Shown piece by piece: positions 44,168-53,233 of a stretch of DNA of 64,000 nucleotides; positions within the stretch are counted from its first letter, which is position 1, and every line of letters begins with the position of its first letter. The notes beneath the pieces are model-generated. The model saw only the letters and a program-made list of their open reading frames with translations. It was not told the DNA's origin and did not search any database. The DNA is from Flavobacteriaceae bacterium (GTDB lineage Bacteria > Bacteroidota > Bacteroidia > Flavobacteriales > Flavobacteriaceae). The stretch covers positions 30,025 through 94,024 of the forward strand of contig JAKMDI010000016.1 of the NCBI GenBank assembly GCA_022428005.1. Reading direction: 5' to 3'. The translations under genes were made by a program, and so were the position numbers.

Positions 44168-44995
44168 ATGAAAAATTACCTCTACTCTATTATGATGCTT
44201 TTGATTTCCATCAGTATAACGGCTCAGGATTTCCAGGGCAAAGCATTTTATACTTCTAAGACCACCATTGATCCCAATTTTGGAGAAAATCTACCGCCAG
44301 ATAGGAAAAAAAGGATCATGGAGCGTTTAAAAGCGAATATGGAGAAAAATTACGAGTTGGTTTTTGACAATGCTACTTCTCTATTTTACGAACAAAAACA
44401 GTTAGATGTATCCGGGGGAAATGGCCGTTTTAATTTTATGTCTTTTATGTCCCCGATACAGGGAACTCTTCACAAACAATTTGCTTCCAATACATTTACT
44501 AACAGGGTAGAGCTTTTCGGGAAATTCTTCCTCATAAAAGATACATTACTTGACCGGAAATGGGTCTTGACGGGAGAATCAAAGACCATTGGAAAATACA
44601 CAGCCTATAAAGCCACCATAACCAGAGAAGTACCCCAAGAGGTTTTTCAATTTGGGAGGCAAAGTAATCGTGAAGCAAATGATCCGCCAAAAATGAGAAC
44701 TGTCAATATTACCGCTTGGTTTACCCCACAAATCCCAGTTTCAACAGGTCCAGAAAAACACGGAGGACTACCCGGGTTAATCCTTGAAGTGAGCAGCGAC
44801 AGAACCACGATGCTTTGTACCAAGGTGGTGATAAATCCAAAAGAGAAGATCAAAATTAAAGAGCCCAAAAAGGGAACCGTCGTAGGTCTGGCGGAATACG
44901 AAAAAATCCGAACAGAGAAGATTACTGAAATGCGTGAAATGTATGGAAGAAACAGAGGTCAAGGTGGTGGTCGAGGAGGTTTTAGATCCCGTTAA
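44168..44995 (+). CDS. GLPGLI family secreted protein
   Basis: The 275-residue protein has a signal peptide (LISISITAQ) and the family motif GGLPGLILEV near residue 200, preceded by AWFTPQIPVSTGPEKH. The function of GLPGLI proteins is unknown; they nearly always accompany an outer membrane receptor-like protein, as here, where the barrel gene begins 21 bases after the stop. The C-terminus is unusual: a Gly/Arg-rich tail (GRNRGQGGGRGGFRSR), which could bind polyanions such as sulfated glycan, although that is inference. Confidence 0.88.
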   Translation: MKNYLYSIMMLLISISITAQDFQGKAFYTSKTTIDPNFGENLPPDRKKRIMERLKANMEKNYELVFDNATSLFYEQKQLDVSGGNGRFNFMSFMSPIQGTLHKQFASNTFTNRVELFGKFFLIKDTLLDRKWVLTGESKTIGKYTAYKATITREVPQEVFQFGRQSNREANDPPKMRTVNITAWFTPQIPVSTGPEKHGGLPGLILEVSSDRTTMLCTKVVINPKEKIKIKEPKKGTVVGLAEYEKIRTEKITEMREMYGRNRGQGGGRGGFRSR

Positions 44996-45016
44996 TCAAA
45001 TACATATTCATAAAAA

Positions 45017-47737
45017 ATGAAACAAGTCTATACCCTACTGTTTTTATTGTCTTTTAGTGCTTTCTGCTTGGGCCAGAACATTGATTTGGAAGGAACCATA
45101 ACAGACGCTGGCGGAGTTCCCATCATGGGTGCAAATATAGTTGCGGTAGAAAAGGAAACAAAAATCTTAGATGGCTTTGGGATTTCCAATGAGGTAGGTT
45201 ATTACAGGCTTACGTTAAAAAAGCAAACCGATTATGAAGTAAAAATTTCATTTATTGGATTAAAAGAGGTCTCTTTTGTATTTAATGAATCCGATAATGT
45301 TAAGAAAAACTTTGTTTTGGAGGAACAAGCGGAGTCATTGGATGAAGTTGAATTGGTATATGAGATGCCCGTTACCATAAAAGGCGATACCATTATTTAC
45401 AATGCAGACTCTTTTAATACGGGTACCGAACGAAAGTTGGAGGACGTACTTAAAAATATGCCCGGAATTGAGGTTAATGATGAGGGTATAATTGAAGTAG
45501 AGGGCAAAGAGGTCACGAAAATAACCGTAGAAGGAAAAGATTTTTTTGATGGTGACTCCAAGCTGGCGACACAGAACCTACCCGCCAATGCCGTTGGAAA
45601 AGTAGAAGTACTCAGAAACTTCTCCGAAGTCAATCAATTGAGGAGTGTCACCAACAATGAGGACAATGTTGCGATCAATATTAGTCTTAAAAGTGGTAAG
45701 GATAAATTTTGGTTTGGAGAACTGGGCGGTGGTTTAGGAAAAGACGATAGATTTATTGCAGCCCCTAAGATTTTTTACTATTCCAAAGACATGAGTATGA
45801 ACTGGTTGTACAACAGTAATAATATTGGTGACCCTCCGCTTTCAAGGAGGGACTTTTATCGGTTTGGTGGGGGGTTTAATAATTTAAATGCCCGAACAGG
45901 AACCTCAATAAACATCAGTTCGGACGATGCTGGAATCACCAATTTACAGAACAACAGAGCAAAATCTATCGACGCTCGATTTGGAGCCTATAATTTTAGC
46001 TATGCTCCATCCACCGCATTAGAATTTAGTGGTTTTGCTATTTTTTCCAAAGTAGATAACCAATTAGAAGAAAACAATACCAGGCGTTATACCGTTTCTA
46101 ATGCCTTGGAGGAAACTTCGGAAAACACTTTTCAAGAAAACGAACAACAGCTGTATAAATTCACTACCGAATTTAATCCTAACGAAAATTTACAATCGGA
46201 ATACAATGTACTGTTGAAAACGTCCAATCAAAATGAACGCTCTGACCTGACAACCATTTCGGGGAGACAAGGACAGCGCGTCCCAGAGGAAATCAGACAA
46301 TTAAGAGACCAAACTCCTTTTTCTGTCAATCAAGAATTAAGGATGTATTACACCCATAATGTGGACCATATTTTTTCTTTAGAGTTACAACATTTGTATC
46401 AAAAAGAAGACCCGTTTTACAGGGCCATCAAACAGTTTCAACCTTTTGGAGGTTTGCTGAGTCTCAATACGGATCAAGAAAATTTCAACATCAACCAAGA
46501 CCGACAAGCAAAAACGGGTAAAATTGAGGGTAAATTAGATTACTATTACCTACTTTCTCCCAAAGCCAACCTGAATTTCACTTTTGGAGTTACCGATGTG
46601 AGTCAGGATTTTAATTCATCAATTTTTCAGATTATGGACAGTGGCAACCGAGAGGTATTTTCAGAAAACTTTTTGAACAATGATGTTTCCTTCCGTTTCT
46701 TGGATGCCTATGCAGCATTCCACTACCGATTTGTTTCCGGGATTTTTACTCTCGACCCCGGTTTTACCCTGCACAGCTACAAAACAGTGACACGACAATT
46801 GGGGAGCGAGGAAGACAATTCTTTTTCATTCTTTCGACCTGATTTTAGGATTTTATTAAAATTCAAAGATTCGGAAACTTTAAGGCTCGTCTATCGATCG
46901 ACTAGAGAATTTACAGATATAAATAACCTGGCAGAAGGATATATATTCAGGAATTACAATTCTTTTTTTCAGGGGAATCCCAATTTGGAAGCAGCCTTTT
47001 TTAACAGAATCAACCTCAACTATCAAAGCATCAATATTTTTAATTTCACCAATATATTTGCTAACCTAAGCTATTCTGTAAGAGACAACGCGATCCAGAA
47101 TACCACACAGGTTGAAGGAATCAATAGTATTAGAACGGCGACAAATTCCAATTTTCCACGCGAAACATACACAGCATCTGGACGAATTGATAAACGCTCA
47201 AAAAATTTAAAAGGCGGATTGAGTATCAATTATAACTTCAGTGATTTTAATAATGTGATAAATGATAATCCTACTGCATCAAGTAATTTTACACAACGCT
47301 ACAGTGCCAATATTGCCACCAATTTCAGGACAAAACCCAATATAGAAATTGGTTATACCTACAGTATTAGAGATTACAAAACAGGAGGTGTTGAGAGTAA
47401 ATTTTTCACAGATGCTCCTTATGTAAGATTGGATGCTTATTTTCTCAATGGTTTTGTGTTCAATGCCAAATACACCTATAACTTCTATCGAAATCAAGAG
47501 CAAACATTAAATGAATATCGTTTTTTAGAAGCAGATTTGTCCTACAAACCCAGTGGTTCCAAATGGGAATTTGGCCTGCGTGCCACCAATATACTTAACG
47601 ATACGGAGATCAATAGAGACAGTTTTAACCAGTTTTCTTTCACCACCAACTCCTATGTGATTCAGCCGAGGTACTTGCTTTTTGAGGTGACCTATGACCT
47701 AACCGCTATTGGCGGGAAGGATAAAGAAAAAAAATAA
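45017..47737 (+). CDS. TonB-dependent-receptor-like outer membrane protein (GLPGLI partner)
   Basis: The 906-residue protein has a signal peptide (LFLLSFSAFCLGQ), a carboxypeptidase-regulatory-like domain (GTITDAGGVPIMGANIVAVE, about 25-100), a plug-like segment typical of this subgroup (IKGDTIIYNADSFNTGTERKLEDVLKNMPG ... KITVEGKDFFDGD, about 115-230), and a long barrel. The subgroup lacks a classical TonB box and pairs with GLPGLI proteins. It may export or assemble rather than import; that is open. Its location beside sulfatases hints at a glycan-related role. Confidence 0.85.
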   Translation: MKQVYTLLFLLSFSAFCLGQNIDLEGTITDAGGVPIMGANIVAVEKETKILDGFGISNEVGYYRLTLKKQTDYEVKISFIGLKEVSFVFNESDNVKKNFVLEEQAESLDEVELVYEMPVTIKGDTIIYNADSFNTGTERKLEDVLKNMPGIEVNDEGIIEVEGKEVTKITVEGKDFFDGDSKLATQNLPANAVGKVEVLRNFSEVNQLRSVTNNEDNVAINISLKSGKDKFWFGELGGGLGKDDRFIAAPKIFYYSKDMSMNWLYNSNNIGDPPLSRRDFYRFGGGFNNLNARTGTSINISSDDAGITNLQNNRAKSIDARFGAYNFSYAPSTALEFSGFAIFSKVDNQLEENNTRRYTVSNALEETSENTFQENEQQLYKFTTEFNPNENLQSEYNVLLKTSNQNERSDLTTISGRQGQRVPEEIRQLRDQTPFSVNQELRMYYTHNVDHIFSLELQHLYQKEDPFYRAIKQFQPFGGLLSLNTDQENFNINQDRQAKTGKIEGKLDYYYLLSPKANLNFTFGVTDVSQDFNSSIFQIMDSGNREVFSENFLNNDVSFRFLDAYAAFHYRFVSGIFTLDPGFTLHSYKTVTRQLGSEEDNSFSFFRPDFRILLKFKDSETLRLVYRSTREFTDINNLAEGYIFRNYNSFFQGNPNLEAAFFNRINLNYQSINIFNFTNIFANLSYSVRDNAIQNTTQVEGINSIRTATNSNFPRETYTASGRIDKRSKNLKGGLSINYNFSDFNNVINDNPTASSNFTQRYSANIATNFRTKPNIEIGYTYSIRDYKTGGVESKFFTDAPYVRLDAYFLNGFVFNAKYTYNFYRNQEQTLNEYRFLEADLSYKPSGSKWEFGLRATNILNDTEINRDSFNQFSFTTNSYVIQPRYLLFEVTYDLTAIGGKDKEKK

Positions 47738-47743
47738 ATGAAA

Positions 47744-48589
47744 TCAATTGAGCATATCAATAGCTGAGATCCAGTTGATCATGTTGTCAAACCATTGATC
47801 CACAGGGTAGCCTTTTTTTCTCATCCCAAATCCATGATCGCCATGGTGGTAATTATGAAGTTCACTGATAAAACCTCGCTCAGCCCAATCGATATATAGT
47901 TCAGCGCTGGGAATGGCAAGCGCTAACTTATCTGCCGTGGTGCAAACTACAAACAAAGGAGGTCCGTAGGCGGGAGGCTCTTGACCTTCAACAATCACCA
48001 TCCAGGGGTAAATAGGAGCTACAAAATTTGGTCGGTTCTTTGGGTTGGATTTATAAGTTGCCTCAATTGAAACTGCTCCTCCTGCTGAAAATCCCATAAT
48101 ACCGATTTTCTGTGGGTCAATATTGTATTTTACAGCGTTGTTTCTTAGGTGTTGGATGGCATTCAGGGCATCTAAATGGCCATACGAAAGTTGTTTCTTT
48201 TCTTTGGTGTAAGGTTCATTGAGTCCTTCTTTTTTACCGATGAGATGGGAGGGAACCAACCTGTATTTTAAAATAAAAGCAGCAATTCCTTTACTGTTTA
48301 GTGCTTTTGCAACATGAGTGCCTTCATGAAAAAAAGCATTGGAACGCATGCCGCCCCCTGGGCAGACGATCATGGCAGTAGTCGCTTTGGCCTTACCCCT
48401 GGGTAAATATATTTCTATCGTAGGAATCGATATGTTATTAAATTTGTACTCACCTGGAGCTGAGCCTTGAGTTTTAAACTCTGTACCTTTGTAATTCAGT
48501 CCGGTATTATCATATTCAAGAGTAACAATTTCCTGGCTTTGTAAATGGAAAGTGGAAATTAAAACGAGAAGTTTCATGTGTTTTTTCAT
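47744..48589 (-). CDS. Exported alpha/beta hydrolase (BD-FAE/xylanase-esterase-like)
   Basis: From the ATG at 48589 the protein has 281 residues with a short signal peptide (MKLLVLISTFHLQSQ); the track start is a TTG six codons earlier and another ATG lies at 48577. It has the oxyanion segment VCPGGGMRSNAF, the nucleophile elbow IGIMGFSAGGAVS and catalytic His in HHGDHGFGMRKKG. The pattern is that of carbohydrate esterases in polysaccharide loci (acetyl- or feruloyl-type). It would remove ester groups in the periplasm, complementing sulfatases and the CE15 enzyme. It ends 6 bases from the convergent barrel gene. Confidence 0.82.
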   Translation of the reverse strand: MKKHMKLLVLISTFHLQSQEIVTLEYDNTGLNYKGTEFKTQGSAPGEYKFNNISIPTIEIYLPRGKAKATTAMIVCPGGGMRSNAFFHEGTHVAKALNSKGIAAFILKYRLVPSHLIGKKEGLNEPYTKEKKQLSYGHLDALNAIQHLRNNAVKYNIDPQKIGIMGFSAGGAVSIEATYKSNPKNRPNFVAPIYPWMVIVEGQEPPAYGPPLFVVCTTADKLALAIPSAELYIDWAERGFISELHNYHHGDHGFGMRKKGYPVDQWFDNMINWISAIDMLN

Positions 48590-48737
48590 TTTGAAGGTTT
48601 TTTCCAATAAAAAATTAATTAGAAGTGACTACCGAAGATAATTAAAAGTTGTTATGAGTAGAAAAATTTTCTTTGGAGCATCTTCCATTAGAATACAATA
48701 TAATTTTTTAATTTAAGAGTTCTAAATAACCTTTGGT

Positions 48738-50171
48738 TTGAAATCAATTAAAATCATAAAAAAAATATTATTGATTTTTGCTTTGGTCTTTATTGACCAA
48801 GTTTTTGGGCAAGAAATACCGCCCATAAAGCATCATAAACCAGCTATTTCTTTTGCTGGAAATCAAAATTGGATGATCACTCAGGATCAAAATGGGATAA
48901 TTTTCACTGCCAATAACAAAGGTTTGTTACAATTCGGAGGAGAAGAGTGGGAATTAAATGCAAGTCCAAATCAATCAATCATCCGTTCTGTCAAGGTAAT
49001 TGACAATAGAATATGCGTTGGCAGCTATATGGATTTTGGATATTGGGAACGATTATCAAATGGAGAATTAAACTACACCTCCCTTGCTGAGAAGTTAAAT
49101 ATAGATATTATTGATGATGAGCAATTCTGGAATATCATTGAGTATGGCGAGAGAATCATTTTTCAGTCTCTAAACCGCCTTATTATTACAGATATTGCCA
49201 ATAAAGAGCTACAATTTATCAATGCAGAAAACACCCTTCTAAAGTCTTTTAAAGTGGATAACAAAATCTACTATTAGGAGTCAGGCAAGGGTTTGTATGA
49301 GGTTAGAGGAGGTCGGGCTTTTCTGGTCAACCAAGGTCAAATCATCAAAGACAATGTGATTGTTGGGCTTTATAAAAAAGACGGTAAGTTGTTAATAGTA
49401 ACAGATAAATCCGGCTTTTACTTCTTGGAAGATGACCAATTAACAAAATGGGCAATAAATGCTGAAAAAAATATTGATGGTTTTAGACTTTATTCTTCAA
49501 GTGAATTATCTGATGGAAGTTATGCTTTGGGAACTATTTCCAATGGTTTATTTATAATCGATTCGGATGGAAATAATAAAATAACGCTTAATAAAGGTAA
49601 TGGGATCTCCAACAATACCGTTTTGTCCATGTTCGAGGATCAAAACAAAAACCTATGGTTAGGACTTGATAACGGGGTCGATTGCATCAATGTAAACTCC
49701 CCTTTCCGAGAATATAACGATAATGATGGAAAAATTGGTGCGGTTTACGCTTCTGCTGAAAAAGGAAATTACTTTTATTTGGGCACCAACCATGGACTTT
49801 TTTACAGAATCGTTGGGCAAGATGGGGGTTTCAAATTAATTCCAGGCACAGAGGGGCAAGTATGGAGCTTGAATAAGTTTGACGATGCCCTTTTTTGTGG
49901 GCACGACATAGGAACGTTTTATGTTGACAGAGATAAAGCATTTAGGATTGGTGATACTCAAGGGACCTGGACCTTTAAAAGGCATCCAAAAGACAACAAC
50001 AAACTACTACAGGGAAATTATAATGGTATCCATGTACTTGAAAAACAAGGAAATAAATGGAAGTATAAAAATAAATTGACTGGTTTTGACATTTCTTCAA
50101 GGTTTTTTGAGGTCGTTAACGATTCTATACTTTTAGTGGGGCATGAATATAAAGGCGCAGAAAATCGGTAA
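48738..50171 (+). pseudogene. Two-component-type ligand-binding sensor, broken by a nonsense codon and a 3' deletion
   Basis: Signal peptide (LLIFALVFIDQVFGQ) and then propeller repeats of the type found in flavobacterial sensors with a triple-tyrosine domain and C-terminal HTH or kinase (NWMITQDQNGIIFTANNKGLLQF, NNTVLSMFEDQNKNLWLGLDNG, GFDISSRFFEVV). The frame is continuous from 48738 to about 50157 except for TAG at 49275-49277; IYY-stop-ESGKGLYEV looks like a single CAG to TAG change. After the conserved-looking GHEYKG the sensor ends abruptly and transporter sequence begins in another frame. The triple-tyrosine, membrane and HTH parts are missing. The start is TTG. It probably regulated the neighbouring polysaccharide genes before loss. 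Confidence 0.85.
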
Positions 50172-50652
50172 GAAGAAATCATTTATTATCACACAGGGAA
50201 TATCCATAATTGGATACATCCTTTTTTGGTTTTTATTTGTTCCTGGGAAACCTTATTATTTTATATATGCTTTACCGTTTTTCTCGTTTGGAATTGGAGG
50301 CTTGTTCACCTTGATGATGAGCATGACTGCCGATGTATGTGACTTGGATGAACTTCAAAACGGACTACCTAGAAAAGAGGCTACTTTTGGTGCTATATAT
50401 TGGCTCATGGTAAAATTTGGATATGCCATTGCCGGTCTTTTAAGTGGATTGATTATGACATTGGTGGGATTTGACCCCAACATACCTGAGCAACCTGAGG
50501 GTGCTGTTTTTTGGTTAAGAGTGGTGTACTCTGTTTTTCCGATATTAGGGACCCTATTGGCCATCTATGTGATGCGAAACTATGAGATTTCTGAGGAAAG
50601 AGCGATGGAAATTAAAACCCAACTAAGAGACAAGAAACTGAAAAAAGAATAA
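50143..50652 (+). pseudogene. 3' remnant of a GPH-family sugar/cation symporter (MFS)
   Basis: The remnant codes for the last 160 or so residues of a glycoside-pentoside-hexuronide type symporter: KIGKKKSFIITQGISIIGYILFWF, GIGGLFTLMMSMTADVCDLDE, GLPRKEATFGAIYWLMVKFG, and the final helices with VYSVFPILGTLLAIYVMRNYEISEE. A full transporter has about 450-500 residues, so the N-terminal two thirds are missing. The ATG in the track is supplied by the sensor remnant upstream; the true junction is at about 50150-50162. No function is expected unless the piece is expressed as a fusion, which the frame change argues against. Confidence 0.88.
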
Positions 50653-50694
50653 ATTACAAAAGCAAAATTCTCTATTGATTTTTACAAGGCTGAA

Positions 50695-51651
50695 TTAAGA
50701 ATTTTGGAATTTTTTTAGTTTTTCTATTAAAGCGGGGACCACTTCAAAAGCATCGCCTACAACACCATAATCAGCAGCTTTAAAAAAGGGAGCTTCTGGA
50801 TCGTTGTTGATCACTACCTTTACTTTTGAGGCATTGATTCCTGCCAAGTGTTGGATGGCTCCAGACACACCCACGGCAATATACAGATTGGTAGCAACAG
50901 GCTTCCCCGTTTGGCCGACATGCTCGCTGTGTGGCCGCCAACCCATGTCAGAAACAGGTTTGGAGCAGGCAGTAGCCGCTCCCAAAACGTCTGCCAAATC
51001 TTCGATGAGATGCCAGTTTTCAGGACCTTTGAGCCCGCGACCCCCAGAAATCACAATGTCAGCGTCTGCAATGGTAACTTTTCCAGTTACTTTTTCCACT
51101 TTTTCAATTTGAAGGGATCCAGAGGAAGGACTGATTTCTCCTGATTTAACACTAAGAGGAGTAGATTTTTTATGGGCGCCAAATGCATTATTTGACAAAC
51201 CAATGATATTGATTTCATTTTTCAGAATCGTGGTATTAAATGCTTTGTTGGAATAACAAGTTCGCTTTACTGTCAAGGGAGCATAACTTTCCGGAAGGGC
51301 AACAACGTTGGAGGCGTATCCAGCCATTAGCGCCACAGACAATATAGGTGCCAAATATTTTGCATCTGCACTGGAACTCAATACCACCAGATCAACATTA
51401 ATTTCTTTAGCAGTAGAAACCAGGTGAACGCCATATTCATGGGCTTTAAAAGCAGATAACGTCGGATCCTCATAGCTGATGACCTTGTTTACACCGTATT
51501 CAGACAAAGAGCTTGGATCGCTTAAATTAAAAACGACTGCAATCAGATCGCATTCTTTTTTATCTGCAACGGCCCTGCCGTAAGAGGCCAACTCAAACGC
51601 AGATTTTTTTAAAAGGTTATTTTCAGACTCAGCGTAAATTAGTACCGCCAT
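50695..51651 (-). CDS. etfA: Electron transfer flavoprotein alpha subunit
   Basis: EtfA with EtfB passes electrons from acyl-CoA dehydrogenases to the respiratory chain. The 318-residue protein has the N-terminal ETF fold (MAVLIYAESENNLLKKSAFELA) and the C-terminal FAD-binding domain (SGGRGLKGPENWHL, GQTGKPVATNLYIAVGVSGAIQHLAG). It starts 10 bases after etfB, forming the etfBA operon. It lies in a fatty-acid-oxidation neighbourhood. Confidence 0.95.
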   Translation of the reverse strand: MAVLIYAESENNLLKKSAFELASYGRAVADKKECDLIAVVFNLSDPSSLSEYGVNKVISYEDPTLSAFKAHEYGVHLVSTAKEINVDLVVLSSSADAKYLAPILSVALMAGYASNVVALPESYAPLTVKRTCYSNKAFNTTILKNEINIIGLSNNAFGAHKKSTPLSVKSGEISPSSGSLQIEKVEKVTGKVTIADADIVISGGRGLKGPENWHLIEDLADVLGAATACSKPVSDMGWRPHSEHVGQTGKPVATNLYIAVGVSGAIQHLAGINASKVKVVINNDPEAPFFKAADYGVVGDAFEVVPALIEKLKKFQNS

Positions 51652-51661
51652 ATTTTTTGGT

Positions 51662-52408
51662 TTAGATTACTTTGGCTTCGTTTTGCAACAAATCAATTAA
51701 TTGGTCAAGATTGTTAGCGTCTACCAGCTTTACCTCTCCCCTCGGGGCAGGTTTTTCATAATGGATTACCTCGCTTCTTGTTTCTGTGGTTGTTGGGGGG
51801 ATAACTTCAAGTGGTTTTTGACGGGCTTGCATAATACCTCTCATATTGGGAATGATTAAATCTTTCTCTTCTACCAATCCCTTTTGCGCCCCAATCACCA
51901 ATGGCAAATCGCAGGAGACCGTTTCGATTCCACCGTCTATTTCTCGGGAGGCTTGCGCTTTATTTTCAGTGATTTCTAATGCCACACAATTGGTGACAAA
52001 ACTGGATCCCAGCAGCGCTGAAAGCATTCCTGGAACCATAGATCCGTTGTAATCAATAGATTCTCTTCCTGCAATGATCAAATCATAATTCTCGTTTTGG
52101 CAATGTGCTTGCAACTGTTGCGCTACTTGAAAACCGTCTGTAGGCTCAAGATCGACTCTAAAAGCCCGATCAGCTCCAATCGCCAAACACTTTCTGAGAG
52201 TGGGTTCACAACTCGCATTACCCACACTGACAACGCTTACTTCGGCTCCTTGTTTTTGTTGAAACCAAATGGCCCTTGTAAGGCCAAATTCGTCATTGGG
52301 ATTTATGATGAACTGAATCCCATTCCTGTCAAATTGTGTGTCCCCCTCAATAAAATTGATTTTTGAGGTAGTGTCGGGTACGTTACTAATGCAAACCAAA
52401 ATTTTCAT
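51662..52408 (-). CDS. etfB: Electron transfer flavoprotein beta subunit
   Basis: The 248-residue EtfB binds AMP and forms the heterodimer with EtfA. It shows MKILVCISNVPDTTSKINF, FIINPNDEFGLTRAI and the AGRESIDYNGSMVPGMLSALLG signature, plus LPLVIGAQKGLVEEKDLIIPNMRGIMQARQKPLEV. It is the first gene of the etfBA pair; a -7-like TAAATTCG sits just before its ATG. Confidence 0.95.
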   Translation of the reverse strand: MKILVCISNVPDTTSKINFIEGDTQFDRNGIQFIINPNDEFGLTRAIWFQQKQGAEVSVVSVGNASCEPTLRKCLAIGADRAFRVDLEPTDGFQVAQQLQAHCQNENYDLIIAGRESIDYNGSMVPGMLSALLGSSFVTNCVALEITENKAQASREIDGGIETVSCDLPLVIGAQKGLVEEKDLIIPNMRGIMQARQKPLEVIPPTTTETRSEVIHYEKPAPRGEVKLVDANNLDQLIDLLQNEAKVI

Positions 52409-52587
52409 TGTGCGAATTTATAGCTGTGGTTTATTTACATGTTATTTTTAAAAGTAAATAAAAATAAATATCGATTAAAAATTTCAAAATATTTTCGCTT
52501 ATACTCTTATAAAAGAAGTTTATATCTCCTTATAAAAATAGGCAGAGGTAAATACCAATGTATTGAGAAATTAGAGTAACGAAAAAT

Positions 52588-52815
52588 CTATTTCGAGATT
52601 TGATCAAAAAAATCTATTACAGAAACGCCGTTTATTTCCTTAAATTTTTTTTGAAAAATGTATTTAGATCGAAAACCACTGAGTTCCCAAAGATTGTCTA
52701 AGGTGGTTTGCTGATTTCCTGATTGTTTGTGATGCCTGATGCTTTTCATCAAAGTCATAGCATAATTTACTTTTGATTTGGTGACCTGATCAACTACTCT
52801 TTTTTGATGCTCCAT
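52588..52815 (-). CDS. Mini AraC-type helix-turn-helix protein
   Basis: The 75-residue protein contains a segment that looks like the second helix-turn-helix of AraC regulators (LWELSGFRSKYIFQKKFKEINGVSVIDFF, matching the pattern GF.s...F.r.FK...G.tp..y). The first HTH and ligand domain are absent; the N-terminal half is short, basic and helical. It may be a free-standing DNA-binding micro-protein or a truncated regulator. It sits between etfB and the SCP2 gene on the same strand, so regulation of fatty-acid oxidation is a guess. No upstream coding remnant of a larger AraC protein is evident. Confidence 0.45.
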   Translation of the reverse strand: MEHQKRVVDQVTKSKVNYAMTLMKSIRHHKQSGNQQTTLDNLWELSGFRSKYIFQKKFKEINGVSVIDFFDQISK

Positions 52816-52860
52816 TTATGGTGATTTAATTAAGCAGTAATGGCTTACTTACAGTTTGTT

Positions 52861-53157
52861 TTATCCCATTAGCGATTGTACCTTCATGGCCAATCCCATA
52901 TCGCCCGTAATTTTAATTTGACCTCCCATAACGGCCATCATAGGGTTTAATGTACCATCTCTAAGCTGTTCTAAAACAGCTGTCGAAACAATAATGGTAC
53001 AGTCGGCTTCAGCATCTTCCATTGAAACTGTATTTTCTTCACCATTACCATCAATAAAGATGGCATTATCATCTACCATAAATTTTAAAGTTCCTCCGAG
53101 AGGTCCTGCGTTACCCGCCCTTTCAGCAAATTGCTCATATACTTTTTGATGACTCAT
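52861..53157 (-). CDS. SCP2 sterol-binding domain protein
   Basis: The 98-residue protein is a stand-alone SCP2 lipid-binding domain (GGTLKFMVDDNAIFIDG, ADCTIIVSTAVLEQLRDGTLNPMMAVMGGQIKITGDMGLAMKVQSLM). SCP2 domains bind fatty acyl-CoA or other lipids in a hydrophobic tunnel. It is divergent from the FadN-type gene, so a carrier role for acyl-CoA in beta-oxidation is reasonable. It has a good -7 box. Confidence 0.85.
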   Translation of the reverse strand: MSHQKVYEQFAERAGNAGPLGGTLKFMVDDNAIFIDGNGEENTVSMEDAEADCTIIVSTAVLEQLRDGTLNPMMAVMGGQIKITGDMGLAMKVQSLMG

Positions 53158-53173
53158 TTTAAGATGCTTTTTT

Positions 53174-53181
53174 CAAATGTA
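53174..53181 (-). promoter_or_regulatory. -7 box for the SCP2 gene
   Basis: On the minus strand TACATTTG lies 16 bases before the ATG and matches TAnnTTTG. It sits 30 bases from a plus-strand box for the FadN-type gene, giving a compact divergent promoter pair. Confidence 0.55.
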
Positions 53182-53211
53182 TAAAAAAATATGAGCTTTC
53201 CAGTATTTTTA

Positions 53212-53219
53212 TAGCTTTG
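53212..53219 (+). promoter_or_regulatory. -7 box for the FadN-type gene
   Basis: TAGCTTTG matches TAnnTTTG and lies 14 bases before the ATG at 53234. It is the plus-strand partner of the divergent SCP2 promoter. Confidence 0.55.
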
Positions 53220-53233
53220 TTAAAAACAATATT

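Noticed and set aside
45017-47737. SusC-type receptor with SusD partner
   Set aside because: No SusD-like lipoprotein is adjacent and the plug type is that of GLPGLI-associated barrels.
49275-49277. TAG read through or recoded (pyrrolysine or suppressor)
   Set aside because: The gene is also truncated 3' and fused to an unrelated remnant, so a nonsense mutation in a dead gene is simpler.
50143-50171. Programmed frameshift joining sensor and transporter
   Set aside because: The two parts belong to unrelated proteins and both lack essential domains; no slippery site and stem are apparent.
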